Notes: a model not told the origin generated them from the letters alone. Positions 43,901-55,880 are shown, numbered from the stretch's first letter. The stretch is 64,000 nt of DNA from Pempheris klunzingeri (GCF_042242105.1 NC_092032.1:19981415-20045414); one strand, 5' to 3'. Numbers and translations: made by a program.

Positions 43901-46402
43901 CATCTCCCATGAGTCTTTGGGAGCTGCCAACACGCATTATTTATTAATCTGCTGACAATTTCCTCAATAAATTGATTAATTGGTTGTTGCACTCAAGTCT
44001 TCACACTGAATGATTTCAGTCCAAAACTCAAAGATAGTCAGTTATTATCAAATAAGACAAAGAAAAGCAGCAAAGCTCACAATAAGGAAGCAGGGACGAG
44101 GTCCTGTTTGGTATTTTTGCTGAAAAAACGATGATTAATTGATTATTGAATCATATTTTGCAGACAGAAGTAAAGAAACGTAGAGAAAACACATCAGCTC
44201 TCTTGAATTCAGCTGATCCCTGACACCTAACAAGCTCCGACTGCTCACAAATCGACCTGCGTGCAGCTTCCAGGCTTCTAATTAAAAAACGGACATAACG
44301 AGGACCCACCCAGTGCCGCCACGTCGTCGGCGCTCAGCCTGCAGCTGCACAGCCTCAGCGCTCTGATCCCACCAACATGCTGGAGGTGAGAGGTCAGCGC
44401 GCCCAGACAGCCGCCAAGCAGCTCGTTCCAGGAGACGTCCACCTCCTCCAGCTGGGGGAGGAACTGGAGCAGCGTCGCTGAGGGAGGGAGGGAGGGAGGG
44501 GGAGACGAGAACAGTTATTAGCATACTGTAGGCGACGCCCCCGAAACACGATGGGAGGGCAGGTGTGCAAACAGCCCCAAAACTGGACAGGTGTCAGTGA
44601 AACTGTGAACTCAACAATCTTAGTAATCCAAGTGCAGCCACCTAACTCCAGCAGGTCTGTGGCAGTGAGGTCACAGTGAGCCAGGCCCAGGCTCCTGCTG
44701 TCCGCCTTCTTCCCCAGCCTCTGCAGGAAAACACAGAGTCGACCCCAGCCGCCGTCTGCCGCCTCAGCAACACCTGAAGCACACACAGCACATGATACAG
44801 ACACGCCGAGCCGAACGAGGCTTCGTTTTTGTTACCTCGTTTGTTATTTTAAAAGGGAGAGCAGCTTTGTGACGGGGAACTGAAGCTGCTCTCTCCATCT
44901 CTTTGCTTTCTTCAAACCAACCAGACTCCATTGACAAAAACACTGATTTTACCTTGCAGAACACAGGAGCTTTGCCTGTGTTGTTGTGTGACTTGTGTGT
45001 TTTAAAAAAGGTGCAGTCTGTAGGATTTAAGAAAACAATTATGTTTACAGTGGTGTTTTATCACAAAGAAAGAAGAGCAAGACCATTTAGTGTTGTAACA
45101 AATAGAGAATCAGACTTATTAGTTAGCACAACAAAAGCCTGATAGCGTGAGTCCTCGCTGGCCACCGTAGGTTCTCCTACACGCTTGGGAAAGGAGGGGT
45201 GAGGCGAGGGGGGATTCAGCTGGTTGTATTTGCACCCTTACTGCTAGATGCCACTAATTACCCCCTGACTGCACCTTTAAATGGTTAGTTAATCAGCCGA
45301 GGCAGCAACACCTGTGCTCCACAAGCTAAAATTACCCTTTTTTCCAATGGAGTCTGGTGGCTTATTATTGGTTATTATGTATCTGGGGGTGGATAAAGAC
45401 CTCATATAGCCCCACTTCAAAATGTCCAAACTATCCCTTTAACATCCTCCCTTTCTTTCTCTGTGGATCATTTTCAAAAAAATGGCAGGTGTTAAAGGAT
45501 TAGTTCACATTTTTCCAAGTCTGTCTAAAAACAAACCGCCCCGCTCACCTGAGCTCGGGCCCCTCTCCTCCCGGCCCTCCGCCTCTCCATCCTCAGGGAT
45601 CCCCGTCCGCTCCGAGGTCCAGGACAGGAAGCGTCCCAGCGGCTTCCTGTCTGACGCCGTGCGTTTCCTGCGGATCTGGCTCATGATGACGTCGAGAGGG
45701 GAACGCCTCTGACTGCCGCCGTCCCGCCCACGCTGACCATCTGACCAACGACAGGCAGAAAACAACCTCTGAAAAGGTCACCGTGTTGCCCTTTAAATGC
45801 CCTTAACTTTCTCCTTTAAATTAGGTGTAATCGTGTTGCGTCATGGAGTCTCTAGTAATGAAGAGTTTACAGGGTTATAAATGTTTAATTTTTGAGAAAA
45901 CAGCCACTAAATGTTTCCAATAAATGTCCTCTAAGTGTAAATGACTGCTTTCAGAGAACATTATGTTCTTCATAAACCCCTAGAATGGGAAATAAAAGGT
46001 CATTTCACCAGTTTATTATAAGAAAAGACTTAAGTGTTACTCTGATTAACAAACAGGAGCAGCATTACATTTAAAAGTTAATAATTAAAAATGAGAAGAA
46101 TGTAACTACACTTCACTGTTGGGTTGTTTATTTGAGGCAAAACATATTTTATAAACTATTCTTGTGTTTTTATGCAAAAATCTTAATCTGTAAATCAATT
46201 AAAGCTGTCAGACAAATGTGGAGAAGTAACAGGAGCAATAATTCCCTCTTAGATGGACATTAAAAGTGGCATAAATTGGAAATATTCAAGTAGAAGAACC
46301 TCAAATTTGCACCTGATTAAATGTCGTGTGTTCACAATTGTGCACATTTTCTTTAGTGAAATTCTTCTCATCAGTAGTTTTCATCTCACCTGCAGACTCC
46401 AT
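39683..46402 (-). CDS. lrrc31: leucine-rich repeat-containing protein 31
   Basis: LRRC31 is a cytoplasmic LRR protein described in epithelia, where it affects barrier function. Ten exons on the minus strand: 46402-46390, 45740-45549, 44773-44642, 44477-44310, 43663-43499, 43407-43225, 42004-41837, 41738-41574, 40866-40711, 40071-39683. They are in phase and total 1731 nt (576 aa). Every internal junction is phase 1. Six consecutive exons of 156-183 nt each encode a double LRR of about 56 residues: LDLSWN/LDVSCN/LDLSCN-G, then L-L-SC-L, then D--ALG. The ends match human LRRC31: MSQIRRKRTAS near the start, LDLSYN-S--D-GW and DLSLRPS...RRWTI near the C-terminus. The first exon encodes only MESA; Met24 aligns with the human start. 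It is tail-to-tail with lrrc34 and downstream of eif2s3 on the same strand. Confidence 0.9.
40680..40707. repeat. (TG)n beside an lrrc31 donor
   Basis: About 28 bp of TG on the plus strand, i.e. (CA)14 in the lrrc31 transcript, starting four nucleotides inside the intron after the exon ending at 40711. Confidence 0.95.
40872..40953. repeat. (CA)n beside an lrrc31 acceptor
   Basis: About 82 bp of CA on the plus strand, i.e. (UG)41 in the lrrc31 transcript, ending about five nucleotides before the acceptor of the exon starting at 40866. It is the polypyrimidine-tract position. Confidence 0.95.
41180..41560. repeat. TACTT-rich dispersed repeat in lrrc31 intron
   Basis: It contains TACTTCAATCC, GAGTATTCCCATTTTAGA, GACTGCTACATTTTGAGG, CCACTTTTACTGACGTGCAC, AATACTTCTACTCTTGCAGTAC and TACTTGTACTTTCAGCAG. 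It runs into the donor of the exon ending at 41574. Confidence 0.65.
41806..41827. repeat. (CA)n in a short lrrc31 intron
   Basis: A CA run of about 22 bp inside the 98-bp intron between the exons 42004-41837 and 41738-41574. Confidence 0.9.
42371..42985. repeat. duplicated MITE-end plus fold-back-arm unit in lrrc31 intron
   Basis: Two units of about 310 bp follow each other. Each begins with AATCCTACAGACTGCAC (a MITE end), then has a TTTTTCTCAATGGAGTCTGG/TTTTGTCAATGGAGTCTGG arm, then CAATTGTCCATTCTGGGC and TACTGTAGAAACAC. A third MITE end (TTCTACACACTGCACCTTTAA) closes the block near 42982. This is a tandem or nested mosaic of the two short elements in this window. Confidence 0.7.
43790..44150. 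repeat. GATTAATCG-type dispersed repeat in lrrc31 intron
   Basis: GATTAATTGATTATTAAATT, ATCTGCTGACAATTTCCTCAA, AAAGAAAAGCAGCAAAGCTC and GATTAATTGATTATTGAATC match the family seen at 32985-33850. Confidence 0.6.
44890..45365. mobile_element. fold-back element with a MITE in its loop
   Basis: The left arm at 44915-45000 (CAACCAGACTCCATTGACAA...GATTTTACCTTGCAGAACAC...GTGTGTTT) is the inverted match of the right arm at 45286-45361 (AGTTAATCAGCCGAGGCAGC...GCTCCACAAGCTAAAATTAC...CAATGGAGTCTGGTGG). Between them, 45002-45280 is a MITE with ends AGGTGCAGTCTGTAGGATTT and CTGACTGCACCTTTAA, related to 1266-1534. It lies in the lrrc31 intron between the exons ending at 45549 and starting at 44773. Confidence 0.7.
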
Positions 46403-47490
46403 GTTTGAAGAGTTGAGCTCCAGAATAAACCCAAACAAAGAAACGATGATAAAACTAAGAATAAAAAATCAAAACCCGGAGTGTGTCCCACCGGTGATGC
46501 GTTCAGGGACCATTTTGTTTGGAGCTAAAACAAAAAAGAAAAAAACGGTGACCTCCTGCACTAAATCACACCTGCAGCTCCGTCGTTACTCTCAGCAGCT
46601 CTCTGACTTTTGTTCGGCTCTCAGTTTTAACACCTACATGACGTCAGGTCTCGCGCTCGTCAGGTGGATGATCCCGGAAGTGTGATCCCGGAACACCTTC
46701 GGTAAATGTTAGCATCACTCTGCACGAGGATTTATTTGCTCTCACGGTCATCTTTTACTAATTTACAGCAGCCGATAGATTAGCAGCAGTGGAGGGAACA
46801 CTCTGATATTTGATTTAAATGAAAGTAGTAGGACTATAGCGTAGAAAATCTGTTAAAAGTAAAAATACTGCATTTTATTACTGAATCAGTCAGCAGCCAA
46901 TCACACAGGTGCATCTGCACACACAGAGAACACTGTGACCTTCATGGAGGAGGCCTTATTATGGAGCTGTTGCATTAGTGTCAGATTTCACTGACAGTAG
47001 ACACATTTCACAATATAACGAAAGCATTAGAAATAAATAGAATCACATTAAACAAACTGGGCTGCAGAGATAATTCTTACCATCAATAGCAGCACGTGTA
47101 GAGTATTTTCTGCACTAATCCATTAATGATTTGGTAAAGATGATACCTTGTGTTGTATAAATGGTCAAATATTTAAATATATTTTTAATCTCACTGTTAA
47201 ATGTCAGAAAACAGGAAAATAAATTACTTGTTTTGTCTGACAAACTGTCAAAAACCCAGACATCCAGTTTACTTCCACATGGGACAAAGAAAAGCAGCAA
47301 ATCCTCACATTTGAGAAGCTGTAACTAAGAATCTTGCTTTACTTTAAATTATTAAACCTTTTTCTCTCCTTACAAGTAAAAGTTGCTTCTTCTTATTAAA
47401 TCATTTTGACCATCTAAAGTTTTGTTTATCTGGATTTAACTGCAGCAAAATGAGAGCTGACAAACGGACCTCAGACACGAGTGCATTTCT
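46403..47490. other. intergenic space between lrrc31 start and eif2s3 end
   Basis: No gene was seen. The first ~300 bp left of 46700 should hold the lrrc31 promoter, but no motif stands out. A TACTT-type repeat fragment is near 46790-46870 and a GATTAATCG-type fragment at about 47100-47340 (ATCCATTAATGATTTGG, AAAGAAAAGCAGCAAATCC, TCACATTTGAGAAGCTG). Confidence 0.5.
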
Positions 47491-47496
47491 TCCAAA

Positions 47497-47507
47497 TTTA
47501 TTTTATT
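47497..47507 (-). terminator. eif2s3: eif2s3 polyadenylation signal
   Basis: The minus strand reads AATAATAAAATAAATTTGG here, giving two overlapping AATAAA/AATAAAA signals about 375 nt beyond the stop codon at 47881. Confidence 0.55.
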
Positions 47508-47880
47508 ATTAGGTGTGACAGAAATCTGTGGACAGTACAGGAGCACTTCTGTACTGAATGAGCCTCCGGCCTCGCTCGGACGGCGGAGGATTGTTTTGAT
47601 AGTCTAAAGGGCCTCCTCTCCTCCCCCCTCCCCTCCGTCTGCAGCGAAAAAACACCGGACCTTCTCGTCGTCGTCGCCGCCGAGGAAGAGGAGCAGAGGG
47701 AGGAGGCGTCTTTGAAAGCATCTTTAAACCACCGGCGTGTCCTGTCCTGCTCCCTTCCTTCCTCTTAGTGGAAAAAATAAAAAACAACAAAAGAAAAAGC
47801 CAATACGACTGTAATGGTTGTGATGTCCAGCGTTGCTACGGTGACGTCCTGATTTTAATCCCCCCCCACCCTGCGTCTCC

Positions 47881-50306
47881 TCAGTCATCGTCCACTGTGG
47901 GTGTGATGGTCACGCCCCTCCTGATCTGCCCCCATCCAATCAGGCTGCCAGGAAGGAAAAGAAGAAGCCAATTAGACGCCAACATGAAGACGGTTTGATG
48001 TGCAGTCGTTTTCTTTCTAATCAATAAAAGAACTCAGTGAAAATCTCTCAAAAGCAACCGAACAACAGTTTCTACAGATAAGAGTGATTAGCTGATAAGT
48101 TTAATTATCTGTATCGATTCTCGATTGATGTACAGATTATTTAGGTGTTGCTGTGACACTGTAAGGGACGACAGCATTTGTTTCACAACAAAAAGGCAGT
48201 AGAGCAGTAGAGCGTCCCAGAGGCGGCTCGGCGCTCCGCTAAAGATCCGTGCCGGCTCCGTTTCTGACCCTGAAAACCCACCGGGAACGTCCAGTTTTGC
48301 TCCGTCCTCAGCGAGGATGTAAAACCCTCAGAAGCGGAGCGTTTCGCTTGGCTGATCAGTTGACCTGCTCAGATTTTGGTGGTTTTCATGCTTCTAAACG
48401 TGTCCAAAAGAAGCTTCATCTTCTATTTCTTCTCTTTAAAGTGTGTTTCTTGTGTTTATTTACTGCTTTAACAAAGTTCAAGTCTTTTTTCTACATCGGA
48501 GGTGAACCTCCAGTCGTCCATGATGTTAAAATGTCCCTGAACGCGACACAGACGGTTTTTCGCTGCTCCACCAAAGAAGACAGACACCGAGCGGTAGTTA
48601 CAGGTGTGTGAATCACTGAACTTTGTCTCAAAACTACGTCAGTGAGCCACACGTCACCTGATCCACAAAGAAATGTCAACGTACAAGACAAGTCGACTCC
48701 TGTTCGTGTCGATGAACACGAGGAAAAGAGGGAAGAGAGACTTCAGTGATACTCCAGTGAGCTGGGACGGAGACGAATGAGTTCGACGGTCGCCGACGGT
48801 CAAAGTAACGAGCCCTCAGTCATTGTAATCACACAAGTAATTAGATTACTAGTTACTGCCAAAAGTAGTGGAATTACACTGGCTGTGTCTTTATAATCAA
48901 ACTACGTTTAAACTGCTGCGGTGACTCGATTGTTTCTTCACACTACGACACCTCTTTCCTGTTCCTGTGAACAGCTAATGAGGATCCCAATAAGTTAATT
49001 AAAACCAACCAACAGGTGAGAGCAATAAAATGAACATGATTTCCCTGATAAGTCATTTTTCCAAACAAAAACCTGAAGAAAGCTTCGTCATGATGGCTGG
49101 TTGGTCAGTTTGACCCCCTGATGCTCACCGCCAGTGTTTCTCCACACGTCGGCTCAGAGCGATCTTCTCTCCGACCTCTGTGCAGACCGGGTTGGTGAGG
49201 ACGATCTTGGCCAGATCGGCCTTGACGGCGCTGACGCGGCCGCCTGTCGACAGCGAGCCGATGTTCACCATCAGCACCTCGTTCTTCGACAGTTTCTGGA
49301 CCTGCGGAGGCACAAACAGATAACGGACAGCTGAAATAACACGATGAGCGATGAGTTTAACAGCACACAGAACCTCCTGGAAGACCTCTACATGCTAGCT
49401 CTCCGGTTTAACATTAATCCTCTCAGACTTCAGAGGGACTACATTTCCCATGATGCCCGTCTCACCTTGGCAGCCTTCTTGTCTCCCTCCGTGCGGACTC
49501 CCAGCAGCCTCCTGAGCAGGAAGTAGGAGATCTCCAGCTCGGTGAAGATCTCTGGCAGCGCTCCGACGGCGCCCAGCACCTGGCCGACCATACGGTCCGC
49601 CCGGCACAGCGTCGGGTCGATCTTAGTGCCCACACCTGCACGCAAACACAGATTCACCTGACGTCCGGCTGTCTGTCTGCACCACATGTTCAGTGCGTCA
49701 AATGTTTTTGATGAGTTCCATTTTGTCTCGAGTTGATTCGTTTAATCGTTTTCAGTTTGAGGTCAGAAGGTCGTCATGAAGCCAACAGGTCACTGTGACC
49801 ATAGCAACGCAGGTAAAAACGACATTAACCAAAGGGATGGGAACCTAGAACGGTCTCAGAGTTGTCTGATCCATCTGGCTGTTATAATGTCCGTACGGGA
49901 CGTGGATGGGCAGAGCAGAGTAAAAGTTAGGCAGGAGTTTGGCTGCTGCTGCTTCCCAAGAACAAGGTGAAGCTGCTGTGTGTTATTCTGCTGCAGCTGC
50001 TGAATCTATAGAGGGAGTCGATAAGAATCAAACCAATAAGCAGAACTGATGATGATCAATCCCTAGAAGCACAGCTGACAGACGCTCAGTTTGTGGACTC
50101 ACGGCTCACTGTGTTTTTCTGTCATTAAATAATTCAAAGTCAAAGGTTTTTTTTGTTACAGTCCAAGAAAGTTTACTAGTTTGTGAAAATTAGAGCTAAA
50201 AACTTAATTGAGTTTGGAATTTCCCCACTCTTCTACACACTCTTCTCATTTTCAGTAACCAAGAGGGATTTCTTTCTAATCACACGAAGGATGAATCTTG
50301 GTTAAA

Positions 50307-50369
<63 letters not shown>

Positions 50370-53300
50370 TACCGATAAGGCCTCCAGGTGCAGCGTACTG
50401 CAGGTCGTTGTGCTCGGCAAACAGAGAGACGATCTTGGAGAAGATGGGTTTGCACATCAGCTTTCCTTCCTGGTCTTTGGACACGATACCTGGACGCACC
50501 TCGATCTCCTGACCCACCTGGAGGAACACACACACACACACACACACACACACCTTCAGTGGTAGATAACTGCGTAACGGCTGTTTAACCATTACAACAG
50601 TTCCCAAACTGACTCTTTTACTGTCAGGGTGTGTTGTAGGAGGCAAACCCATAAAACTAAGATCCATACAAATGGAGACAGTGAAGACGCATCTGCACCG
50701 TCGGATTCTAACCTTTATAGGATTTATGTACAAGTTACTGTCTGCAGTAAGCAGCTCAGGGGGTGTGAACCTTTGGGAAGGTCACGACTCAGAAACAATC
50801 CAAATCGATTCTTGGCTGAATGAGCAGCCAAGAATCGGGGCCCTTACTTTCAGTCTCTTGCTCCATTAGTCTGTGTGCCAAACCAGGCACTGTACCTCAT
50901 CCCGTCACTGCCACAGTTTAATATTTATTCCCACTGAAGCTGAACATGCATGACGACACTTCACAGGAACAAGTCTCACCTTGAGCACCCCCTTCAGGAT
51001 ACTTCCTCCCGCCACGCCTCCTTTCAAGTCGTCGACCTCACAGCCGGGCTTGTTCACGTCAAAAGACCTGATGACTGCAGCACACGAGGCATTCATTTGG
51101 TTTCACAGCAGAAAATCAAAAGCAAACAATGCAAATGTAACGAGCACGGGTAAATAACCGTGATACATGTTCTTACCGATGAGTCTGGGCTCGGAGGTGA
51201 AGTCTCTGACGGGCACTGGGATCTTTTTAACGATGTACTCACAAACCACCTCAATGTTGTACTTCAGCTGTGCCGAGATGGGAATGATGGGGGCGCCCTC
51301 TGCCACTGTGCCTGCAGGAGAAACATTTCACACAGCATCAGCTCACAGTAGGGCTGCACCATATTGGAAATCACATTGTGATCTCTCCGTTTTCTGCGAT
51401 ATACGATGTGAAAAAATACAAGAAAACTGCACCAGATACATGCGTTTGATGTCAAAACATATCAGCTTGACTGTGTTTCTGCTACGAACGACGTGCATTT
51501 CAAGTAAAAATCAGTCAAGATGCACCTGAGCTACGTTGCTCACGACGGCTTTGAGGCTGCGCTAACGTGTTAACACACACAAACCGAAAAGGTTTCTGTG
51601 AGGGAAGCTTTATGTGACCTTTTTCTTGTGAGGAAAACTTAATTGGGTTTTGAAAGAACCCCTGATGGACCCAGTTCTTTAGCGTGGAGGCTCATGCTGA
51701 CCCACCCTGCACGAAGGCGAGGATCTGCTCGTACTGCTCTTTGGCCTGGCTCTCCTTCACCAGGTCGATCTTGTTCTGCAGGATGAGGATGTGCTTCAGC
51801 TTCATGATCTCTATGGCCGCCAGGTGCTCCGACGTCTGAGGCTGAGGACACGACTCGTTACCCGCTGTCAGACAGACACGACCACAAAATACAAAATTAG
51901 AAAATTTAAAAGAGGCTGGGTGTTAATGACAAATCAAGCTGATGTTAGGAGACTTACCAATAAGCAGGAGGGCTGCATCCATGACAGCAGCTCCGTTCAA
52001 CATGGTTGCCATCAAGATGTCGTGACCAGGACAGTCAACAAAGGACACGTGTCTGGGAGAGAGAAGAAACAGTCCCACTGGAGTGTGAAATAACAGCATG
52101 AGGAGTTTAATAGCTGAATCTCTAGATTGAAAAGCTTCAGTCTGTGCCTTTAGGACGTGACCGCCCTCACTCCTCGGGCTTACCTGACCAGTTTGAAGCT
52201 GCCCTTGGTGCCAGGGATGTCTGAGAGAAACTCATCAGGTGTGCTGCTGCCACACGACCTGTAGCACTCCGGCCGGGGACAGCTGGGGTCATCCAGCTTG
52301 TAGACCTGCAAAAACACAGAAAGGTCACTTTTAATGCACTCCATCGCAGCACAGTGGTGGATAAAAGGGTTTTCCAAAGAGAAAAATATTGAGATCTGAT
52401 GCAAGATTTATACATTTAGTATGAAACAATGAACAGACATTTCAAAATGTCAATGTGAGTGATTCATTGAGCTTAATGGCTCACTGAGAAGTCATTTTCT
52501 ATCCCATTAAATATAATATAATATAAGAAAATCATTTCTTTTTAATTATGCAATGTGCATGCATGAGAAACTGATCCTGTACTAATTTAGGGGTTGTAAA
52601 ATGTCAGAATAGGCAAAATTCCCAATGATACAGGCATTTCCTTTCAAAATTAAAGCACAGGCAGAGGTCAGGTAGACAAGAGCAGCTCAGGTTACCCACG
52701 TACCTTAGCGTTAGCATATCCTAGCTTGATGGTGATGTTCCTCTCCAGCTCGTTCTTGAACCGGACGGTGTGAACACCAGAAATGGCCTTCACTACTGTG
52801 GACTTTCCGTGGGCCACATGGCCGATGGTGCCTGTGAGAGAAGGAGACAGGCGTCAGAACATGTCCAACCTTCAACTGATCTCTTTATTCCTGATTCCCA
52901 TACCAATATTGATGGTGGCCTGTCTGCTGATGATCTCTGGGGAGAGAGGCGTCAGGGTAGACACATCCTGCCAAGAGAACAACTCACATTAGACTCATCA
53001 CACTGACAAACAACACAGAATATGACAGGTTTTCACAGCGCTCGCTCCCTCTCTTTAATCCCAGAGGTGAATAGAAACAAAGGGAGTTGGCAAAGTCACA
53101 GACACACAAACACTGCTGGCATTTTCTGTTAGTATATCATGTTTGGGACAAAGATTCAGTATCACTCAGTACTACCTGACTTAGGCTCAATATAACTTAG
53201 TATAGTAATAGAATATAGCATATAAATGAGTAAAATAAGGAGGCATGTCGTCTCTGTGTCTATCATTAATTTGTTTCTACTGATTATAAACATCTTAAAC

Positions 53301-53882
53301 ACCACCACTCATCAATATCCACATATTTCACACACTGACCGCATAAACTGTTGATGTAAAACAGCTGAAAACCTCCAAAAAGAGGGATTATTCTGCTCCA
53401 CATTCCTGCTGCCGCGACCGTTACGAACTCCATTCACATTTTAATAGATTTTACTTCAACGTAGCAGAGGATGCTAACGTTATGATTAAACATAACTAAG
53501 CAGATATTATTGGCGTGTAACAAAGCCGGAGACAACTACGGCGCTGAAGACACATGTGATGAATTAATATGTGTTGGTATCGTGTTGAAATGCTGATAAA
53601 ATTAACAGTAATCTTTGTTTAGCAGTGAAGCGGGTGTCTTAGCTCTCCGCCCCGCCGGGCCTGCCGTCATGTGCCGGGTGGTGGCGGCGCAGCACCGGAG
53701 ACCGTTAACGTGGGCATTTTTCACCGTCAGTGTCACCGTTTAGGCTTCACGGCGGGCCGTTAGCCACCGACATAAAACTAGAAAGCTGTAAAGTCCGTTA
53801 GAAAAACACTTACCAGAGAACTAAGGTCTTGTCTGGCCAGATGAGGCTGACCAAGCGTTGTACCAGACTCGTCACCCGCCAT
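47881..53882 (-). CDS. eif2s3: eukaryotic translation initiation factor 2 subunit gamma
   Basis: eIF2 gamma is the GTPase core of eIF2, which delivers Met-tRNAi to the 40S subunit. Twelve exons: 53882-53814, 52967-52904, 52831-52704, 52305-52184, 52052-51958, 51864-51706, 51311-51177, 51074-50980, 50517-50373, 49635-49466, 49301-49129, 47944-47881. They are in phase and total 1419 nt, 472 aa, the same length as human. G1 is GHVAHGKS (residues 48-55), G3 DCPGH (134-138), G4 NKID (190-193), and SAQ follows at 225-227. The Cys cluster C96, C101, C105 of the family's zinc-knuckle region is visible in the part shown. The C-terminus is [17 protein letters not shown]. All key GTPase residues are intact. 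The start ATG lies in CAAGATGGCGGG, a YY1-type motif. It is X-linked in human and so a newcomer to this synteny block. Confidence 0.97.
50311..50366. repeat. (GT)28 beside an eif2s3 donor
   Basis: In the eif2s3 transcript this is (CA)28, beginning six nucleotides after the donor of the exon ending at 50373. Confidence 0.97.
50527..50552. repeat. (CA)13 beside an eif2s3 acceptor
   Basis: In the eif2s3 transcript this is (UG)13, ending about nine nucleotides before the acceptor of the exon starting at 50517. Confidence 0.95.
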
Positions 53883-54060
53883 CTTGAATGAAAAGGGAAT
53901 GAAGGTGGCTGCGGCGAACGCCTGATCAACCGATAACAGCGCCGTTTCTCTTTTCCAACCGTCAGTTGTAGCATTAAAGGGCTGTTTCCGTTCTTAAGTG
54001 TTTCGAGAAAATCGCACGTGTTTAGACCAAGACGTCGGCCATGTTTATTTATTTTCGCTG
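53640..54060 (-). promoter_or_regulatory. eif2s3: eif2s3 5' region and promoter
   Basis: A GC- and CpG-richer region spans exon 1, with an ATG embedded in AAGATGGCGGG (53877-53887), a YY1-type site often found at starts of translation-factor genes. A further GCCATGTTT is near 54038. A pyrimidine-rich CATTCCCTTTTCATT lies just before the ATG on the minus strand. No TATA box was seen. The exact start site cannot be fixed. Confidence 0.45.
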
Positions 54061-55880
54061 ACGGAAGACAAAGTTGGCAACTCGTGTGATTCTTCCCGTT
54101 GAAAGAAACGGGGTCCTTTCACAACGGCTGATGCAATTTATTTCTGACTGTAAAACACTTTTTATGGAACAACCACAAACTGCTGCTGTTTATATTCCGT
54201 CTACAATCGTTTATCACCGAACGGGACACAAGTTTTGACTATATTTCCCCTGCTCTAAAAAGTAAAGACGTATATTCTTATTCATGTGTCGGGTCCGTCG
54301 TTGTCTAGTGACGTCGACAAAAGGCTTTTTGTAGTCCTGTTATGTAGTTTGTAGTTCTTTGTTAAAGCCTGGCGCATTGGGCAGCCTGTACCCAGGTTTG
54401 CTGTTGTGTCAAGTGGGAACTAACCAAAATCTGCACCTTTTAAACACAACATCAACTGATACAGTCTAATAAATGCTGACTTATATATTTTACAGTTTAA
54501 AATATGTTTATGCACATGCTGTTATATCCAACCACCTCATGCATATAAAGTAACCTGTTACATAAATCATTCCTTATTTATTCCAGCACATTGCACTGTT
54601 GTCTTCTTCTTCACAAATTCTGTTGTTTTTTAATCTATAGGTCCTCACTAATATATAAATACTCTGGCTGATGTGGGTCTCTAAGCGCCACTGAACCACC
54701 TTGAGCCTCAGTGAAAATATATGAATAGATAATAATAATCTCATGTTTGATGGTCTGTTGTGGAGAATTTAAAGTTGTGCTGCATATGTGTAATATTAAA
54801 GCAACATTTCGTAAGTATTTGACCTTAAATAACAGCTTCAGAGTCGTTCTGATGGTGCATTGGCTTGTAATAGCTTTGCTCTCCGGCCTGGTCTTGTGTC
54901 AACGTCTGTTCCTCTTGGAGTATTTCTGCTCTCGTTAGAATAGCGCGGCTCCCTTCAACGCTCAGGTATCAGCAGAATGAGATGTGCCGGCGTCCTGTCA
55001 TTACCGTTTGTGGCAGCAGAGGCCATTGTTGCTGCTGTTCATCAAAAGATACATAGTCTTGCTTTAAAGGGTGTATGTATATTTTACTGTCTTTTCAGCA
55101 TAAATAAGTGTCCCTGAAACCATCCTCATTCCTCATTATAAAATGTTAAATAAAGTAACATTTTAAATGCAGCACCTTCACTTTGAGTAGTTTTTTTTAT
55201 ATTAGTACTTTTACTGTAGTAAAATATCCGAGTACTTCTTACCAGTGTGTATATTATATTATACGTACTGTACCTATGTACAGTTTTGAGGTACTTGTAC
55301 TCTACTTGAGTAATTTATGCTGCTTTATACTTCTACTCCACCACATCTTGGTGGCAAATATTGTACTTTTCTTTGACACTTTACTTTTACTGTTGCTTTC
55401 TACACAAACAACATGATAATCTAATATGATATGTTGCAGTACTGCATGCTCTTACATGCATTTGTTTGTGATAAACAATGTGTGAGTAATATGATATGAA
55501 ATAGACATTTCTGTATAATGAATACTTTTAGTGCTTTAACTACATTTTACTGAAGGAATGTTTTAAATGCAGGACTTTTACCTGTAACAGAGAGTTTTTA
55601 GGCTGCAGCATTTCTACTTTTGATACCTTAATTACAAATTCTGGATAACACTATTGTACTTTTACTTAAGTAACATTTGCAATTCATGAATTGTACTTGC
55701 AACAAAGCATTTTTGGACAGCAGTATTTCTACTTTTGCTTAAGTTAAGATTCTTCCACCACTGAGTGTAGTTTCTTTAACAAAAAATAGGATAAAAACAG
55801 CAGCAGTGCAGTGTATCGGATGTGAATACCTCTTCCAGAGTATTCTCTGTAGTGTACAACAACAGTTGAGACTTAATAAA
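54061..55880. other. intergenic space between eif2s3 and eif5a2
   Basis: This lies between two divergently transcribed genes. No coding exon was seen. A CRE-like TGACGTCGAC is near 54309. The right half (55180-55760) is a TACTT-rich dispersed repeat. Confidence 0.5.
55180..55760. repeat. TACTT-rich dispersed repeat, longest copy
   Basis: Two successive versions are seen. They carry TTAGTACTTTTACTGTAGTA, GTACTTGTACTCTACTTGAG, CTTCTACTCCACCACATCTT, ATTGTACTTTTC and, later, CTTTTACTTAAGTAACATTTG and TTTCTACTTTTGCTTAAG. It ends near ATTCTTCCACCACTGAG, a phrase that also ends relatives of this repeat. Confidence 0.7.
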
